Assembly (NCBI RefSeq): GCF_016889705.1
Contig: NZ_CP069526.1
Span: 806,001 to 870,000 of the forward strand
From: Amycolatopsis sp. FDAARGOS 1241
Lineage (GTDB): Bacteria; Actinomycetota; Actinomycetes; Mycobacteriales; Pseudonocardiaceae
Direction of reading: 5' to 3'
DNA length: 64,000 nucleotides
This document shows, piece by piece, positions 46,616 through 55,262 of the stretch (positions are counted from its first letter, which is position 1; each line of letters begins with the position of its first letter). Under the pieces are notes generated by a model. The model saw only the letters and a program-made list of their open reading frames with translations. It was not told the DNA's origin and made no database searches. The position numbers were made by a program, and so were the translations under genes.

Positions 46616-47630
46616 GCTCGTGACGCAGCCCGCGACGCAGCAGGAACTGATCTGGGGCAGCGGGTCCCTGGACCGTGTGCCGAAACTGCTCGAAGCCCTG
46701 GACTGCAGGCGCGTGCTGGCGGTGGGCTCCGGTTCGGTGGACGCGGTGATCGCCCGCCTCCCCGGGCTGCTCGGCCGGTGCTACCTCGGCCGGTGGTCGG
46801 ACGTGCCCGCCCATGTTCCGGCGCACCAGGTGAACCTGGCCGTCGGTTCGGCGCAGGAAACGCACGCCGACTCGGTCTTGGCGATCGGCGGGGGCTCGGC
46901 GATCGGGATGGGCAAGATCATCGCTCTCGCGCTGCGGCTGCCGTTGATCGCCGTCCCGACCACCTTCGCCGGCGCGGAGCGCACTTCGCGCTACCACGTC
47001 ACCACCGAGCGGGGGAAGGAAACGGGGACGTCCGGCCGGGCCCTGCCCCGGGCGGTGGTCTACGACCCCGTCCTCGTCGCGGGCCTGCCACCGGCGGTCG
47101 TGGCGAGCAGCGGCATCACCGCCGTCGCGCACTGCGTCGAGGTGCTGTGCCACGACGCCGGGGAAGAAGCGTGGTCGTCGGCTCGTGAGGGCCTGCTGCT
47201 GTTGTGGGGCAGCCTTCCCGTGCTCTCCGCCGGTGCGGGAGGTCCCGGCAACTGGCTCGACGCGCTCGCCGGTGCGAGCCAGGCCGGGCGGGCACTCGAG
47301 GTCCTGGGCGCACCCGGTGCGGTGCACGAGGCGAGCGACCTGCTGTCCGTCCGGAGCGGGCTCGGTCACGGCCTCGCCCAGGCCCTGCTGCTGCCGCGGG
47401 CGTTGGGTGCGCGTGGTGAGGCTTCTGCCCTCGCTCGCTCCGCGTTGGCGGAGCTGCGTCCGGGCGTCGGCGCGGAGCAGGCGCTCGGTGAGTTCGCGGC
47501 GGCGCTGGGTCTGGTGGAGCCGCCCGGTGTGCTCGCCGTGCCGGTCGCAGCGAAGGCGTGGTCCGAGGCGCTGGCGCACCTCTCCACGGTGAGCCGGCGG
47601 CCACCTCTTGGCTCTGGCGACGGCGGCTGA
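46599..47630 (+). CDS. Iron-containing alcohol dehydrogenase / maleylacetate reductase-like
   Basis: A 343-residue protein of the Fe-ADH superfamily. The NAD(P) loop is SVLAIGGGSAIGMGKIIALA; PLIAVPTTFAGAERTSRYHV and TTERGKETGTSGRALPRAVV match the maleylacetate reductase branch, which lacks some metal ligands of true alcohol dehydrogenases. ITAVAHCVEVLCHDAGEEAW and RSGLGHGLAQALLLPRALGA supply His residues. It would reduce maleylacetate to 3-oxoadipate in hydroxyquinol or chlorocatechol degradation. The GTG start at 46599 overlaps the VOC gene, so the two are likely coupled. The ring-hydroxylating partner is not in this window. Confidence 0.85.
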   Translation: MALTAELVTQPATQQELIWGSGSLDRVPKLLEALDCRRVLAVGSGSVDAVIARLPGLLGRCYLGRWSDVPAHVPAHQVNLAVGSAQETHADSVLAIGGGSAIGMGKIIALALRLPLIAVPTTFAGAERTSRYHVTTERGKETGTSGRALPRAVVYDPVLVAGLPPAVVASSGITAVAHCVEVLCHDAGEEAWSSAREGLLLLWGSLPVLSAGAGGPGNWLDALAGASQAGRALEVLGAPGAVHEASDLLSVRSGLGHGLAQALLLPRALGARGEASALARSALAELRPGVGAEQALGEFAAALGLVEPPGVLAVPVAAKAWSEALAHLSTVSRRPPLGSGDGG

Positions 47631-47632
47631 AG

Positions 47633-47661
47633 GTGGGAGGGCACCGGCCGCGCCCTCCCAC
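47633..47661. terminator. Terminator between convergent genes
   Basis: A 10-bp perfect stem (47633-47642 with 47652-47661) and 9-nt loop between the genes ending at 47630 and 47677. Confidence 0.8.
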
Positions 47662-47676
47662 TGGCTCACACCAGGG

Positions 47677-48987
47677 TCAGTGGAGCGCCTTCACCAACGA
47701 CGGCACGAAGACCGAAGCGTCGACGGTGCCCCAGCCGCTCGCGATGTCGAAGCCGGGGGCGGCGGTGAAGCCCTCGACGCCGTCCTGGCTGTTGTCGCCG
47801 GTGACGACGTCGACGATGCCCGCCTTGGCGCCCTTCGGGCCGAGCTTCGTGTACAGGGCGGGGTTGATCTGGCCGAGTTTGCCGTGGTTGGCCTGGACCG
47901 CCAGCGCGAGCACGCCGGCGAACAGCGGCGCCGACTGCGACGTGCCGTGCACACCCTCCATGCTGATGTCCGGTAACGACCGCATCGAGCTGCCGGTGAT
48001 CTTCTTGACGCCGTTCTGCCACGACGGCCGCGCGTAGGCCTTCGACAGGCCGGCGCCTTCGCCGAAGCCGTTGTCCGCGACGTTCACCAGGTCGTCCGGC
48101 TTGGTGCGCACGCCATTCGCGTCGAGGTGCAGCTGCGTGCCGCCGAGCGTGGTCACGTTCGGGTCGCTCGCCGGCCAGCTCGCCACGCGGTACGGGTAGT
48201 TGCCCGGGCCCTGCAGGTAGCCGCCGGTCGGGCCGTCGTCACCCGAGGACGCGACCATCGTGATGCCCGCCTTGCTCGCGCGCTCCAGTGCCGGGTCGAG
48301 CGTCTTGATGGAGGCGAACGACGGGAAGTTCTCCTCCGTGGTGCCGAAGCTCATCGAGATCACGTCGGTGAGCTTGTGCTTCGTGAGGTAGTCGACGGCG
48401 TTCATCATCTCGGGCAGCCCGGTGAAGCCCTGTGTCTCGGCGACGGGCGTGGCGGCGACGATGATCTTCGCGCCCGGCGCCATGGCGTGCATCATCGTGA
48501 CGTCGAGGTCGGTCTCGCCGCCCCACGCCTGGCACGTCGCCGTGTCGACGCCCGGGTCCGTGCACGCCGGGACCGCGCCCGACGGCTGCAGCACCTCGAC
48601 GTTCGCCGGCGGCAGGCCGTGGCTCTGCGAGTACTCGTCGCGCACTTGCTTCACCTGGTCGTCGCCGAAGGACACCAGCGTGGTGACCGTGGTGCCCGCG
48701 CCCGTGATGCCCTGGTTCCACAGCTTGGTCGCGTTGTACGCGATGCTTTCCTTGGGCAGCGAAGACATCGCCGCGTCGAGCTTCGCCACGCGCTCGGCCA
48801 CCGTGGTGGCGCCGATGAACGACCGCGCGGCCGCCGAGAAGTGGTGCAGCGACGGGGCCGGTTTGGCCGGTGCCGCGGTCGCCGCGCCGGCGGGCGCGGC
48901 CACCGCCGTGACGGCCAGCGCGGCACCCGCCAGCAGTGTGATCGGCCGCCCGAACCCGCGGACCGCGGACCGAACGCGAAAAGTCAT
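47677..48987 (-). CDS. Secreted S53-family (sedolisin-like) serine protease
   Basis: A 436-residue secreted protein with signal peptide PITLLAGAALAVTAVAAPAG. The sedolisin Glu/Asp pair is Glu158 and Asp162 in AWGGETDLDVTMMHAMAPGA, the oxyanion Asp lies in TMVASSGDDGPTGGY, and the nucleophilic Ser in GVHGTSQSAPLFAGVLAL (the usual SGTS is changed to HGTS). SDPNVTTLGGTQLHLDANG is the family's calcium-side motif. The long pro-kumamolisin propeptide is absent, which marks a short subclass. ATG 48987 has ggggag upstream. Confidence 0.9.
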   Translation of the reverse strand: MTFRVRSAVRGFGRPITLLAGAALAVTAVAAPAGAATAAPAKPAPSLHHFSAAARSFIGATTVAERVAKLDAAMSSLPKESIAYNATKLWNQGITGAGTTVTTLVSFGDDQVKQVRDEYSQSHGLPPANVEVLQPSGAVPACTDPGVDTATCQAWGGETDLDVTMMHAMAPGAKIIVAATPVAETQGFTGLPEMMNAVDYLTKHKLTDVISMSFGTTEENFPSFASIKTLDPALERASKAGITMVASSGDDGPTGGYLQGPGNYPYRVASWPASDPNVTTLGGTQLHLDANGVRTKPDDLVNVADNGFGEGAGLSKAYARPSWQNGVKKITGSSMRSLPDISMEGVHGTSQSAPLFAGVLALAVQANHGKLGQINPALYTKLGPKGAKAGIVDVVTGDNSQDGVEGFTAAPGFDIASGWGTVDASVFVPSLVKALH

Positions 48988-49101
48988 GTCTTCTCCCCAT
49001 TTCCGGCGAAGCGGTGGCCCCCAACTCTCATCCATCGCCGGAGGGGTACAACATCGACTTTCGTCTGGCCTTTCACCCGTAACGTGGCCAAATGCCCGGA
49101 A

Positions 49102-50625
49102 TCACCCTGATCGATCACCTCGCAGCAACCCGCGCACCGTGTCGATGGTGTCGGCGTCGGCCGGGTCCTTGTCCGGCCGGTAGCGCACCACGCGCGCGAA
49201 CCGCAACGCGAGCCCGCCCGGGTACCGCGTGCTGATCTGCGCTCCGTCGAGCTCGATCTCCACGACGATCTCCGGCCGCACGTAAACCGTGTAGCTGTCG
49301 CGGCGCGTCTCGATCTCCTGGAACCGCTGCGTCTGCCACGCCAGCAGCTCATCGGTCATGCCCTTGAACGTCTTGCCCACCATGATCGGCGGGCCGCCGT
49401 CGGGATCGCGGGCGCCGAGGTGCAGGTTGGACAGCGTGCCCGTGCGCCGCCCGTGCCCCCACTCCGCCGCGAGCACCACGAGGTCGATGGTGTGCACCGG
49501 TTTCACCTTCAGCCACGCGCGCCCGCGCCGCCCCGCGGCGTACGGCGACGCCAAGTCCTTCACCATCACGCCCTCGTGGCCACCCGCCATCGCCGCGTCG
49601 AGCACCGCCGCCGGGTCGGCCGGCTCGAGCTCGCCGGGGATCACGTGCTCGCCGGCCACTTTCCGCAGCGCCGCGTTGCGTTCCGACAGCGGTGCGTCGA
49701 GCAGATCTGCGCCGTCGAGGTGCAGGCAGTCGAAGAAGTACGGCCGCAGCAGCAGCGCCCGCACCTGTTCCTCACGTGTGCTGCCGAAGCGGCTCATCGT
49801 CTCCTGGAACGGCCGCGGCCGGCCGTCGTCGGTGAGCGCCAGCGTTTCCCCGTCCAGCACGACGGATTCGCACGGGAGCCCGCGCACCAGCTGCACCAGT
49901 TCGTCCACACTGGACGTGATCTCGCGCAACGTGCGTGTGTACACATGCACTTCCTGGCCCTGGCGGTGGACCTGGATGCGCGCACCGTCCATCTTGTACT
50001 CGACGATCGCGTGCGCGTGTTCGCCGACGGCTTCGTCGAGCGACTCAGCCGGCGACGCGAGCATCGGCTTCACCGGACGCCCCAGCGTGAGCCGGAACTC
50101 GGCCAGCTGCGCCGAACCGCCGGTCATCGCCGCGTACCCCGTGATGGGCAACTTGCCCGACAGCATGAACGCCCGCCGGACCTCTTCCGCGCCGACCCCG
50201 GCCGCCGCCGCGACCGCGTCGACCATCACGCCCTCCAGTGCCCCCTGCCGCAGCTCCCCGGTGACCAGCCGGAAGAGGAACTCCTGCTCGGCCTTGGTGA
50301 GCCGCGCGAACAACGCCGTGAGCACCTCGGCCCGGCGTTTGACCGACCCCGCGCCCGCCGCCGCCGCGACTTCGGTGAGCGCCAGATCGACGTCGCGCAC
50401 TTCGACCGTCGGCTCCGCGGCCGGCTCGACGGCCAGCTCCGCGAGCGTGCGCCAGCCTGCGCCCAGCCGGTCCTGCGCCGTTTGCCCCGTGAGATACGCG
50501 ATGACAGCGGGCAGCTCCTCGGGCTCGGCGGCGCGCAGCACCGCGGCGAGGGTGGCGATCTTCGCCTTCCTCGACCGGGTGGCCGCCAGCTCGGCGGACG
50601 CGGTCACGATGTCGGTGAGCAGCAC
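49102..50625 (-). CDS. ligB: ATP-dependent DNA ligase
   Basis: A 507-residue ATP-dependent ligase that seals DNA nicks. Adenylated Lys211 lies in VEYKMDGARIQVHRQG (motif I). Further motifs are VLDGETLALTDDGRPRPFQ, YFFDCLHLDG, HEGVMVKDLASPYAAGRRGR and AWLKVKPVHTIDLVVLAAEW. An N-terminal helical DNA-binding domain covers residues 1-190, and an OB domain ends the protein. The architecture matches mycobacterial LigB (Rv3062), a non-essential repair ligase. GTG 50625 is the only suitable start in frame. Confidence 0.93.
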   Translation of the reverse strand: MLLTDIVTASAELAATRSRKAKIATLAAVLRAAEPEELPAVIAYLTGQTAQDRLGAGWRTLAELAVEPAAEPTVEVRDVDLALTEVAAAAGAGSVKRRAEVLTALFARLTKAEQEFLFRLVTGELRQGALEGVMVDAVAAAAGVGAEEVRRAFMLSGKLPITGYAAMTGGSAQLAEFRLTLGRPVKPMLASPAESLDEAVGEHAHAIVEYKMDGARIQVHRQGQEVHVYTRTLREITSSVDELVQLVRGLPCESVVLDGETLALTDDGRPRPFQETMSRFGSTREEQVRALLLRPYFFDCLHLDGADLLDAPLSERNAALRKVAGEHVIPGELEPADPAAVLDAAMAGGHEGVMVKDLASPYAAGRRGRAWLKVKPVHTIDLVVLAAEWGHGRRTGTLSNLHLGARDPDGGPPIMVGKTFKGMTDELLAWQTQRFQEIETRRDSYTVYVRPEIVVEIELDGAQISTRYPGGLALRFARVVRYRPDKDPADADTIDTVRGLLRGDRSG

Positions 50626-50693
50626 CCGTCCATGATGACCCGGCGGACCGACAATTTCCGGTCGAAGTGCAGCTGACCTGCGAGGACAGGGGT

Positions 50694-51290
50694 TCAGGAC
50701 GGGTACGGTTCGGCCTCCCGGGCCGCCCGCAGCGCCCCCGACCACCACGCCAGCTGGTCGAGCAGCGTCTTCGCGTACGCGGCAACCTGCGGGTCAAGCG
50801 GCCGGCCGTCCTCCCAAGCGGTGAAGTAGTTCGGGAAGGCCAGGCCGTCGCGGATGGTGACCGCGTGCAGTTCGGTCAGCACGTTCTCCAGGTGCAGGAC
50901 CGCGTGCCGGCCACCGGCCGCGCCGCCGTAGCTGACGAACGCCACGGGCTTGGCCGCCCACTGCGTGAAGTGCCAGTCGATGGCTGCCTTCAGCGACGCG
51001 GGATAGCTGTGGTTGTACTCGGGGGTGACGAAGAGGAAGGCGTCCGCGCCCTCCAGCGCCGACGTCAGCGTCGCCATGCCGGCCGGGCGCGGGTAGCTGT
51101 CGCCGGCGTATTTGGGGGACGCCGCCGGCATCGACAGGGGAATTTCGACGTCCGCGAGGTCGACGACCTCGACGTCGAACCCGCCGTGCTGCTCGGCTTG
51201 CCCGGCGATCCAGGACGCGACCGTCGGGCCGAACCTGCCGTCGCGGACGCTGCCGATGATGATGACCAGTTTGTTCGTCTTGCTCGTCAT
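50694..51290 (-). CDS. NADPH-dependent FMN reductase
   Basis: A 198-residue flavodoxin-like protein. IIIGSVRDGRFGPTVASWIA binds FMN phosphate, FLFVTPEYNHSYPASLKAAI is the family signature with the FMN isoalloxazine contacts, and AFVSYGGAAGGRHAVLHLEN closes the site. It probably reduces FMN or quinones with NAD(P)H. It is divergent from an XRE/MmyB regulator 103 bp away with two dyads between them, repeating the design of the SDR/XRE pair at 41-43 kb. Confidence 0.92.
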   Translation of the reverse strand: MTSKTNKLVIIIGSVRDGRFGPTVASWIAGQAEQHGGFDVEVVDLADVEIPLSMPAASPKYAGDSYPRPAGMATLTSALEGADAFLFVTPEYNHSYPASLKAAIDWHFTQWAAKPVAFVSYGGAAGGRHAVLHLENVLTELHAVTIRDGLAFPNYFTAWEDGRPLDPQVAAYAKTLLDQLAWWSGALRAAREAEPYPS

Positions 51291-51293
51291 GGC

Positions 51294-51357
51294 CACCACG
51301 GTGGTGCCCGGCCGTGGCGGCAACCAGGCCGCGCTCAGGCTGGCCCCCGTGGGGCCA
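51294..51357. promoter_or_regulatory. Two dyads between FMN reductase and XRE genes
   Basis: CACCAC-G-GTGGTG (51294-51306) and TGGCCCC-CGT-GGGGCCA (51341-51357) are perfect inverted repeats in the 103-bp divergent promoter region, candidates for regulator binding. TATGCT just before ATG 51394 could be a -10 box giving a nearly leaderless message. Confidence 0.5.
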
Positions 51358-51393
51358 CGCTGACCACGTCGGAACCGGCTTATGCTCGAGGGC

Positions 51394-52230
51394 ATGGGGA
51401 CGCCGCTGGGGGACTTCATCCGGGCCAAACGCGACAGCACCCAGCCGGAGACGCTGGGCCTGCCGACGCACGGCCGTCGCCGCTCACCCGGCCTGCGGCG
51501 GTCGGACCTCGCCACGCGGGCCGGCATCAGCGTCGAGTACCTGACGCGTCTCGAGCAGGGCCGTGACCGCAACCCGTCCGTCTCGATCCTCAACGCCCTG
51601 GCCGACGCGCTCAGCCTAGCTGCCGCCGAGCGCACCCACCTGCGCTACCTCGCGAAGATCACCGGCGGCGAGTGCACGGCCCACGTCCGGCCCGCGCCCG
51701 CGCGACGTGAGGTCCGGCCTTCGGTGCTGCAGACGGTGCGGTTGCTGGAGCCCGGCATCGCCCTCGTCACCAACCGGCTCGGCGACGTCCTCGCCCACAG
51801 CAGCGGCTTCGCGGCGCTGACGAGCGGCACGGGACTGCTCGACGCGGACGCGCCGAACCTGACGCGCTACGTCTTCACCGACCCCCGCGCCCGCTCGTTC
51901 TTCGCGGACTGGGACGTCATCGCCGACGAGCGGGCCTTCGACCTCTGGCTGGGCCCGGCCGTCGAGAACTCCGAGTGGCTCACCGCGGACCTCGCGCCGA
52001 TCGCCGGCCCGGAGTTCACCCGCCGCTTGAACTCGACCGTCGTGCCACCGCGCGGACTCCTGCGGGTGAACCACCCGGCCGGCCGATCGCTGCGGCTGAA
52101 CCGGGAGACGCTGGAACTGGCGGAGGACGCGCAGCAGCTGGTCGTGTTCCTCCCCGCCGACGACGCGACGGCGGAGGCTGTGGAGGAGTTGCGGCGGACA
52201 ACCCCAACCCGGTTGCGCGCCATTTCCTGA
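51394..52230 (+). CDS. XRE-family regulator of the MmyB type
   Basis: A 278-residue protein. Its helix-turn-helix is LRRSDLATRAGISVEYLTRL followed by EQGRDRNPSVSILNALADAL. The ligand domain contains IALVTNRLGDVLAHSSGFAA, DADAPNLTRYVFTDPRARSF and VPPRGLLRVNHPAGRSLRLN. It is similar in plan to the regulator at 42059 but clearly distinct in sequence. It probably controls the divergent FMN reductase gene. ATG 51394 is preferred over ATG 51382 because of the promoter position. Confidence 0.9.
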   Translation: MGTPLGDFIRAKRDSTQPETLGLPTHGRRRSPGLRRSDLATRAGISVEYLTRLEQGRDRNPSVSILNALADALSLAAAERTHLRYLAKITGGECTAHVRPAPARREVRPSVLQTVRLLEPGIALVTNRLGDVLAHSSGFAALTSGTGLLDADAPNLTRYVFTDPRARSFFADWDVIADERAFDLWLGPAVENSEWLTADLAPIAGPEFTRRLNSTVVPPRGLLRVNHPAGRSLRLNRETLELAEDAQQLVVFLPADDATAEAVEELRRTTPTRLRAIS

Positions 52231-52313
52231 CCGTAACGACTGTCGCGCGTGCGTTCGCGGACTGCCACCGGTAACGCGAATCACCGCGGGCCGGGTTGCC
52301 CGACAGCGGACGC

Positions 52314-52348
52314 GAAAACGGCCCGCCCCCTCAACGGAAGCGGGCCGT
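52314..52348 (-). terminator. fumC terminator
   Basis: A 9-bp stem (52318-52326 with 52340-52348) followed in the minus direction by TTTT, just beyond the fumC stop. It also separates the convergent XRE gene. Confidence 0.8.
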
Positions 52349-52359
52349 CCCCAGCCAAC

Positions 52360-53757
52360 CTACTTGCCGCCGCGGGCCATGCGGAGGACGTCGAGGGCTT
52401 CGTCGAGCTGGGCTTCCGTGAGTTTGCCGTCGCGGACGAAGCCGCGTTCGAGGACGACTTCGCGGATGGTCTTGAGTTCCTTCAGCGCCTGCTTCGCCAC
52501 GGCGGCCGCCGCTTCGTAGCCGAGGTACTTGTTCAGCGGCGTGACGATCGAGGGCGAGCCTTCGGCGTACGCGCGGGTGCGCTCGACGTTGGCGGTGACC
52601 CCGTCGAACACCTTGTCGGCCAGCAGGCGCGACACGGCGGCGAGCAGGCGAGCCGACTCGAGGACGTTGCGGGCGATCACGGGCAGGTTCACGTTGAGCT
52701 GGAAGTTGCCCGCCGCGCCGGCGAAGGCGACGGCCGCGTCGTTGCCCACGACCTGGGCCACGACCTGCAGCGTCGCCTCCGGGATGACCGGGTTGACCTT
52801 GCCCGGCATGATCGACGAACCGGGCTGCAGGTCCGGCAGCGCCAGCTCGGCAAGACCGGTGCGCGGGCCGGAACCCAGCCAGCGCAGGTCGTTCGCGATC
52901 TTGTTCAGCGACACGGCGATCGTGCGCAGGTGACCGGAGGTCTCGACCACGCTGTCCTGCGTCGCCTGCGCCTCGAAGTGGTTGCGTGCCTCGGTCAGCG
53001 GCAGGCCGGTCAGCTCCGCCAGCTCCGCGGACACGGCGGCGCCGAAGCCGTCGGGCGCGTTCAGCCCGGAGCCGACGGCGGTGCCGCCGATGGGCAGCTC
53101 ACCCAGGCGTGGCAGGCCCGACTGCAGCCGCTCGATGCCGAAGCGGATCTGCGCGGCCCACGCGCCCGCCTCCTGGCCGAGCGTGATCGGCACGGCGTCC
53201 ATCAGGTGCGTGCGGCCCGACTTCACGAGGTCGGCCCACTCGTCCGCCCGGGCTTCGATCGCGCCCGCGAGGTGCTCCAGCGCCGGGATCACGTCGGTGA
53301 GCACGGCTTCCGTCGCGGCCACGTGGATCGTGGTCGGGAACGTGTCGTTCGACGACTGCGACGCGTTGACGTGGTCGTTCGGGTGCACGTCGCGACCGAG
53401 GGCGCGCGTGGCGAGCGTCGCGATGACCTCGTTGGCGTTCATGTTCGACGAGGTGCCCGAGCCGGTCTGGAAGACGTCGATCGGGAAGTGCGCGTCGTGC
53501 TTGCCCTCGGCGACCTCGTCGGCGGCCGCCGCGATCGCGTCCGCGACCTCGGCATCCAGCACGCCCAGCTTCTTGTTGACGCGGGCGGCGGCGGCCTTCA
53601 ACAGGCCCAGCGCGCGGATCTGGGCGCGCTCGAGACCGCGGCCGGAGACGGGGAAGTTCTCCACGGCACGCTGCGTCTGCGCGCGGTAGAGCGCGTCGAC
53701 CGGGACGCGGACCTCACCCATCGTGTCGTGTTCGATCCGGTATTCCTGTTCTCCCAT
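52360..53757 (-). CDS. fumC: Fumarate hydratase class II
   Basis: A 465-residue homotetrameric enzyme interconverting fumarate and malate in the TCA cycle. Signatures: [60 protein letters not shown] (catalytic His) and the superfamily motif [17 protein letters not shown] with the catalytic Ser loop. ATG 53757 gives [20 protein letters not shown], the normal start. Gene order with glpX downstream matches Rv1098c-Rv1099c, although a flavoprotein and a protease gene are inserted between. Confidence 0.96.
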   Translation of the reverse strand: MGEQEYRIEHDTMGEVRVPVDALYRAQTQRAVENFPVSGRGLERAQIRALGLLKAAAARVNKKLGVLDAEVADAIAAAADEVAEGKHDAHFPIDVFQTGSGTSSNMNANEVIATLATRALGRDVHPNDHVNASQSSNDTFPTTIHVAATEAVLTDVIPALEHLAGAIEARADEWADLVKSGRTHLMDAVPITLGQEAGAWAAQIRFGIERLQSGLPRLGELPIGGTAVGSGLNAPDGFGAAVSAELAELTGLPLTEARNHFEAQATQDSVVETSGHLRTIAVSLNKIANDLRWLGSGPRTGLAELALPDLQPGSSIMPGKVNPVIPEATLQVVAQVVGNDAAVAFAGAAGNFQLNVNLPVIARNVLESARLLAAVSRLLADKVFDGVTANVERTRAYAEGSPSIVTPLNKYLGYEAAAAVAKQALKELKTIREVVLERGFVRDGKLTEAQLDEALDVLRMARGGK

Positions 53758-53904
53758 ACCTCCGATTCTGGCCCTGTTCCGGCCGGACGGCGGGGTGGCG
53801 TCGCCCACCTCGGGCCCGCTGAATCCCGGATTTCACCCAGGGGATACGACTAGGATCGGTTGTGTTCTCGATCACTGCCACCCACCACTGGCTGGAGCGA
53901 GCAA

Positions 53905-54876
53905 ATGGACTACGACCTCGTGATCATCGGCGCCGGACCCACGGGCCTGTTCGCCGCCTACTACGCGGGTTTCCGCGGCCTCTCCATGGCCGTCGTCGAT
54001 TCCCTGCCCGAGCCGGGCGGCCAAGTCACCGCGATGTACCCGGAGAAGATGATCTACGACGTGGGCGGGTTTCCCGGCGTCCGCGGCCGTGACCTGGTCC
54101 AAGGGCTGGTGGATCAGGCCGCGCCGTGGAATCCGGCGTACCTGCTGGGGCGGAAGGCGGAGAAGCTCGAGACGGGCTCCGACGGCGTCGAGCTGACACT
54201 CGACGGCGGCGAGGTGCTGCGGGCCGGTGCGGTGCTGATCACGGCCGGGATCGGTGAGTTCACGCCGCGGCCGCTACCGGCCGGCGACGGCTGGCTGGGG
54301 CGCGGGATGGTGCACTTCGTGCCGTCGTTGCAGGCGCACGCGGGGCAGCACGTCGTGGTGGTCGGGGGTGGCGATTCGGCGTTCGACTGGTGTCTGGCAC
54401 TCCAGCCGGTGGCGGCGAGCGTGACGTTGGTGCACCGGCGGGCCAAGTTCCGGGCGGCGGAGTCGATCGTGCGAGAAGTGCGGGGGCTCGGGGTGCCGTT
54501 GGTCACCGACGCGGAGGTGACGCGGTTCGTGGAGTCGGCTTCGGGGGCGTTGGAAGCCGTCGAGGTGTCGGTGAAGGGCGGGGAGGATCTGGTTCTGCCC
54601 GCTCAGGCGGTGGTTGCCGCATTGGGGTTCACGGCGGATCTCGGGCCGATCGAAAGCTGGGGGCTGGAGATCGACCACCGGGCGATTTCGGTGGATACCA
54701 CGATGGCCACGGCTCGGGCGCGGGTTTATGCGGCCGGGGATGTGGCGAGTTATCCCGGGAAGGTGAAGCTGATCGCGACCGGGTTCGGAGAAGCGGCGAC
54801 GGCGGTGAACAACATCGCGGTGGCGTTGGATCCGGAGGCGCACTTGTTCCCGGGGCATTCGAGCAATGTGGAGTGA
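53905..54876 (+). CDS. Thioredoxin-reductase-like ferredoxin/flavodoxin-NADP reductase
   Basis: A 323-residue two-domain flavoprotein. FAD loop: LVIIGAGPTGLFAAYYAGFR; MYPEKMIYDVGGFPGVRGRD replaces the redox-active cysteines of thioredoxin reductase; NADPH loop: VVVVGGGDSAFDWCLALQPV with VHRRAKFRAAES; FAD tail: VYAAGDVASYPGKVKLIATG. The lack of a CxxC fits the ferredoxin-NADP reductase (YumC-like) branch, so an electron carrier is the likely partner. The start ATG 53905 lies in a divergent promoter with fumC. Confidence 0.9.
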   Translation: MDYDLVIIGAGPTGLFAAYYAGFRGLSMAVVDSLPEPGGQVTAMYPEKMIYDVGGFPGVRGRDLVQGLVDQAAPWNPAYLLGRKAEKLETGSDGVELTLDGGEVLRAGAVLITAGIGEFTPRPLPAGDGWLGRGMVHFVPSLQAHAGQHVVVVGGGDSAFDWCLALQPVAASVTLVHRRAKFRAAESIVREVRGLGVPLVTDAEVTRFVESASGALEAVEVSVKGGEDLVLPAQAVVAALGFTADLGPIESWGLEIDHRAISVDTTMATARARVYAAGDVASYPGKVKLIATGFGEAATAVNNIAVALDPEAHLFPGHSSNVE

Positions 54877-55011
54877 GTGAGGGGCGGCTCGTCGCGCTGG
54901 GGCTGGGTGGATCGTCGCGTGGTGGCTGAGTACGGGGCGGCTCGTCGCGCCTGGGGCGCGACGTCGCGCTGGGGACTCGTCCTGCACCCCGAAGCCGATG
55001 ATGGTAACGAC

Positions 55012-55067
55012 GGTCTGGATCACCTTGTCAAGGCTGGAAAGCGTGCCTTGACAAGGTGATCCAGACC
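55012..55067. repeat. Perfect 23-bp inverted repeat with 10-nt loop
   Basis: Arms 55012-55034 and 55045-55067 are exact complements, with central sequence tggaaagcgt. The pairing may extend, imperfectly, through cctgcacc near 54980 and ggtgcagg near 55088. It is much longer and less GC-rich than the terminators elsewhere in the window, and could be a bidirectional terminator or a palindromic mobile remnant. Confidence 0.8.
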
Positions 55068-55087
55068 GCGTGGGGGCTTCGGATCGA

Positions 55088-55250
55088 GGTGCAGGGCGGA
55101 GTCTGGGTGCAGGGGCCCGTGGCCGTGTCCGCTGCGGTAAGCGTCGTGGGCGGGTCAAGCCGGTTTGAGGGTGCAGGGCGGAGTCTGGGCGCAGCTGTCG
55201 AGGCCGTGTCCGCGGCGGTTTCGTAGTGGGCTTCGAAAACCGGGTGCTGT
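55088..55250. repeat. Two tandem copies of an 82-bp unit
   Basis: ggtgcagggcggagtctggg occurs at 55088-55107 and again at 55170-55189, each followed by a gcag...cgtgtccgc-gcggt segment. It is non-coding. Confidence 0.7.
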
Positions 55251-55262
55251 GTGGCTGTTGTG

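Larger units (their letters stand above)
54877..55262. other. Intergenic region with hairpin and direct repeats
   Basis: It separates two convergent genes. No protein-like frame was found. It contains a long perfect hairpin at 55012-55067 and two copies of an 82-bp unit from 55088, described separately. Confidence 0.6.
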
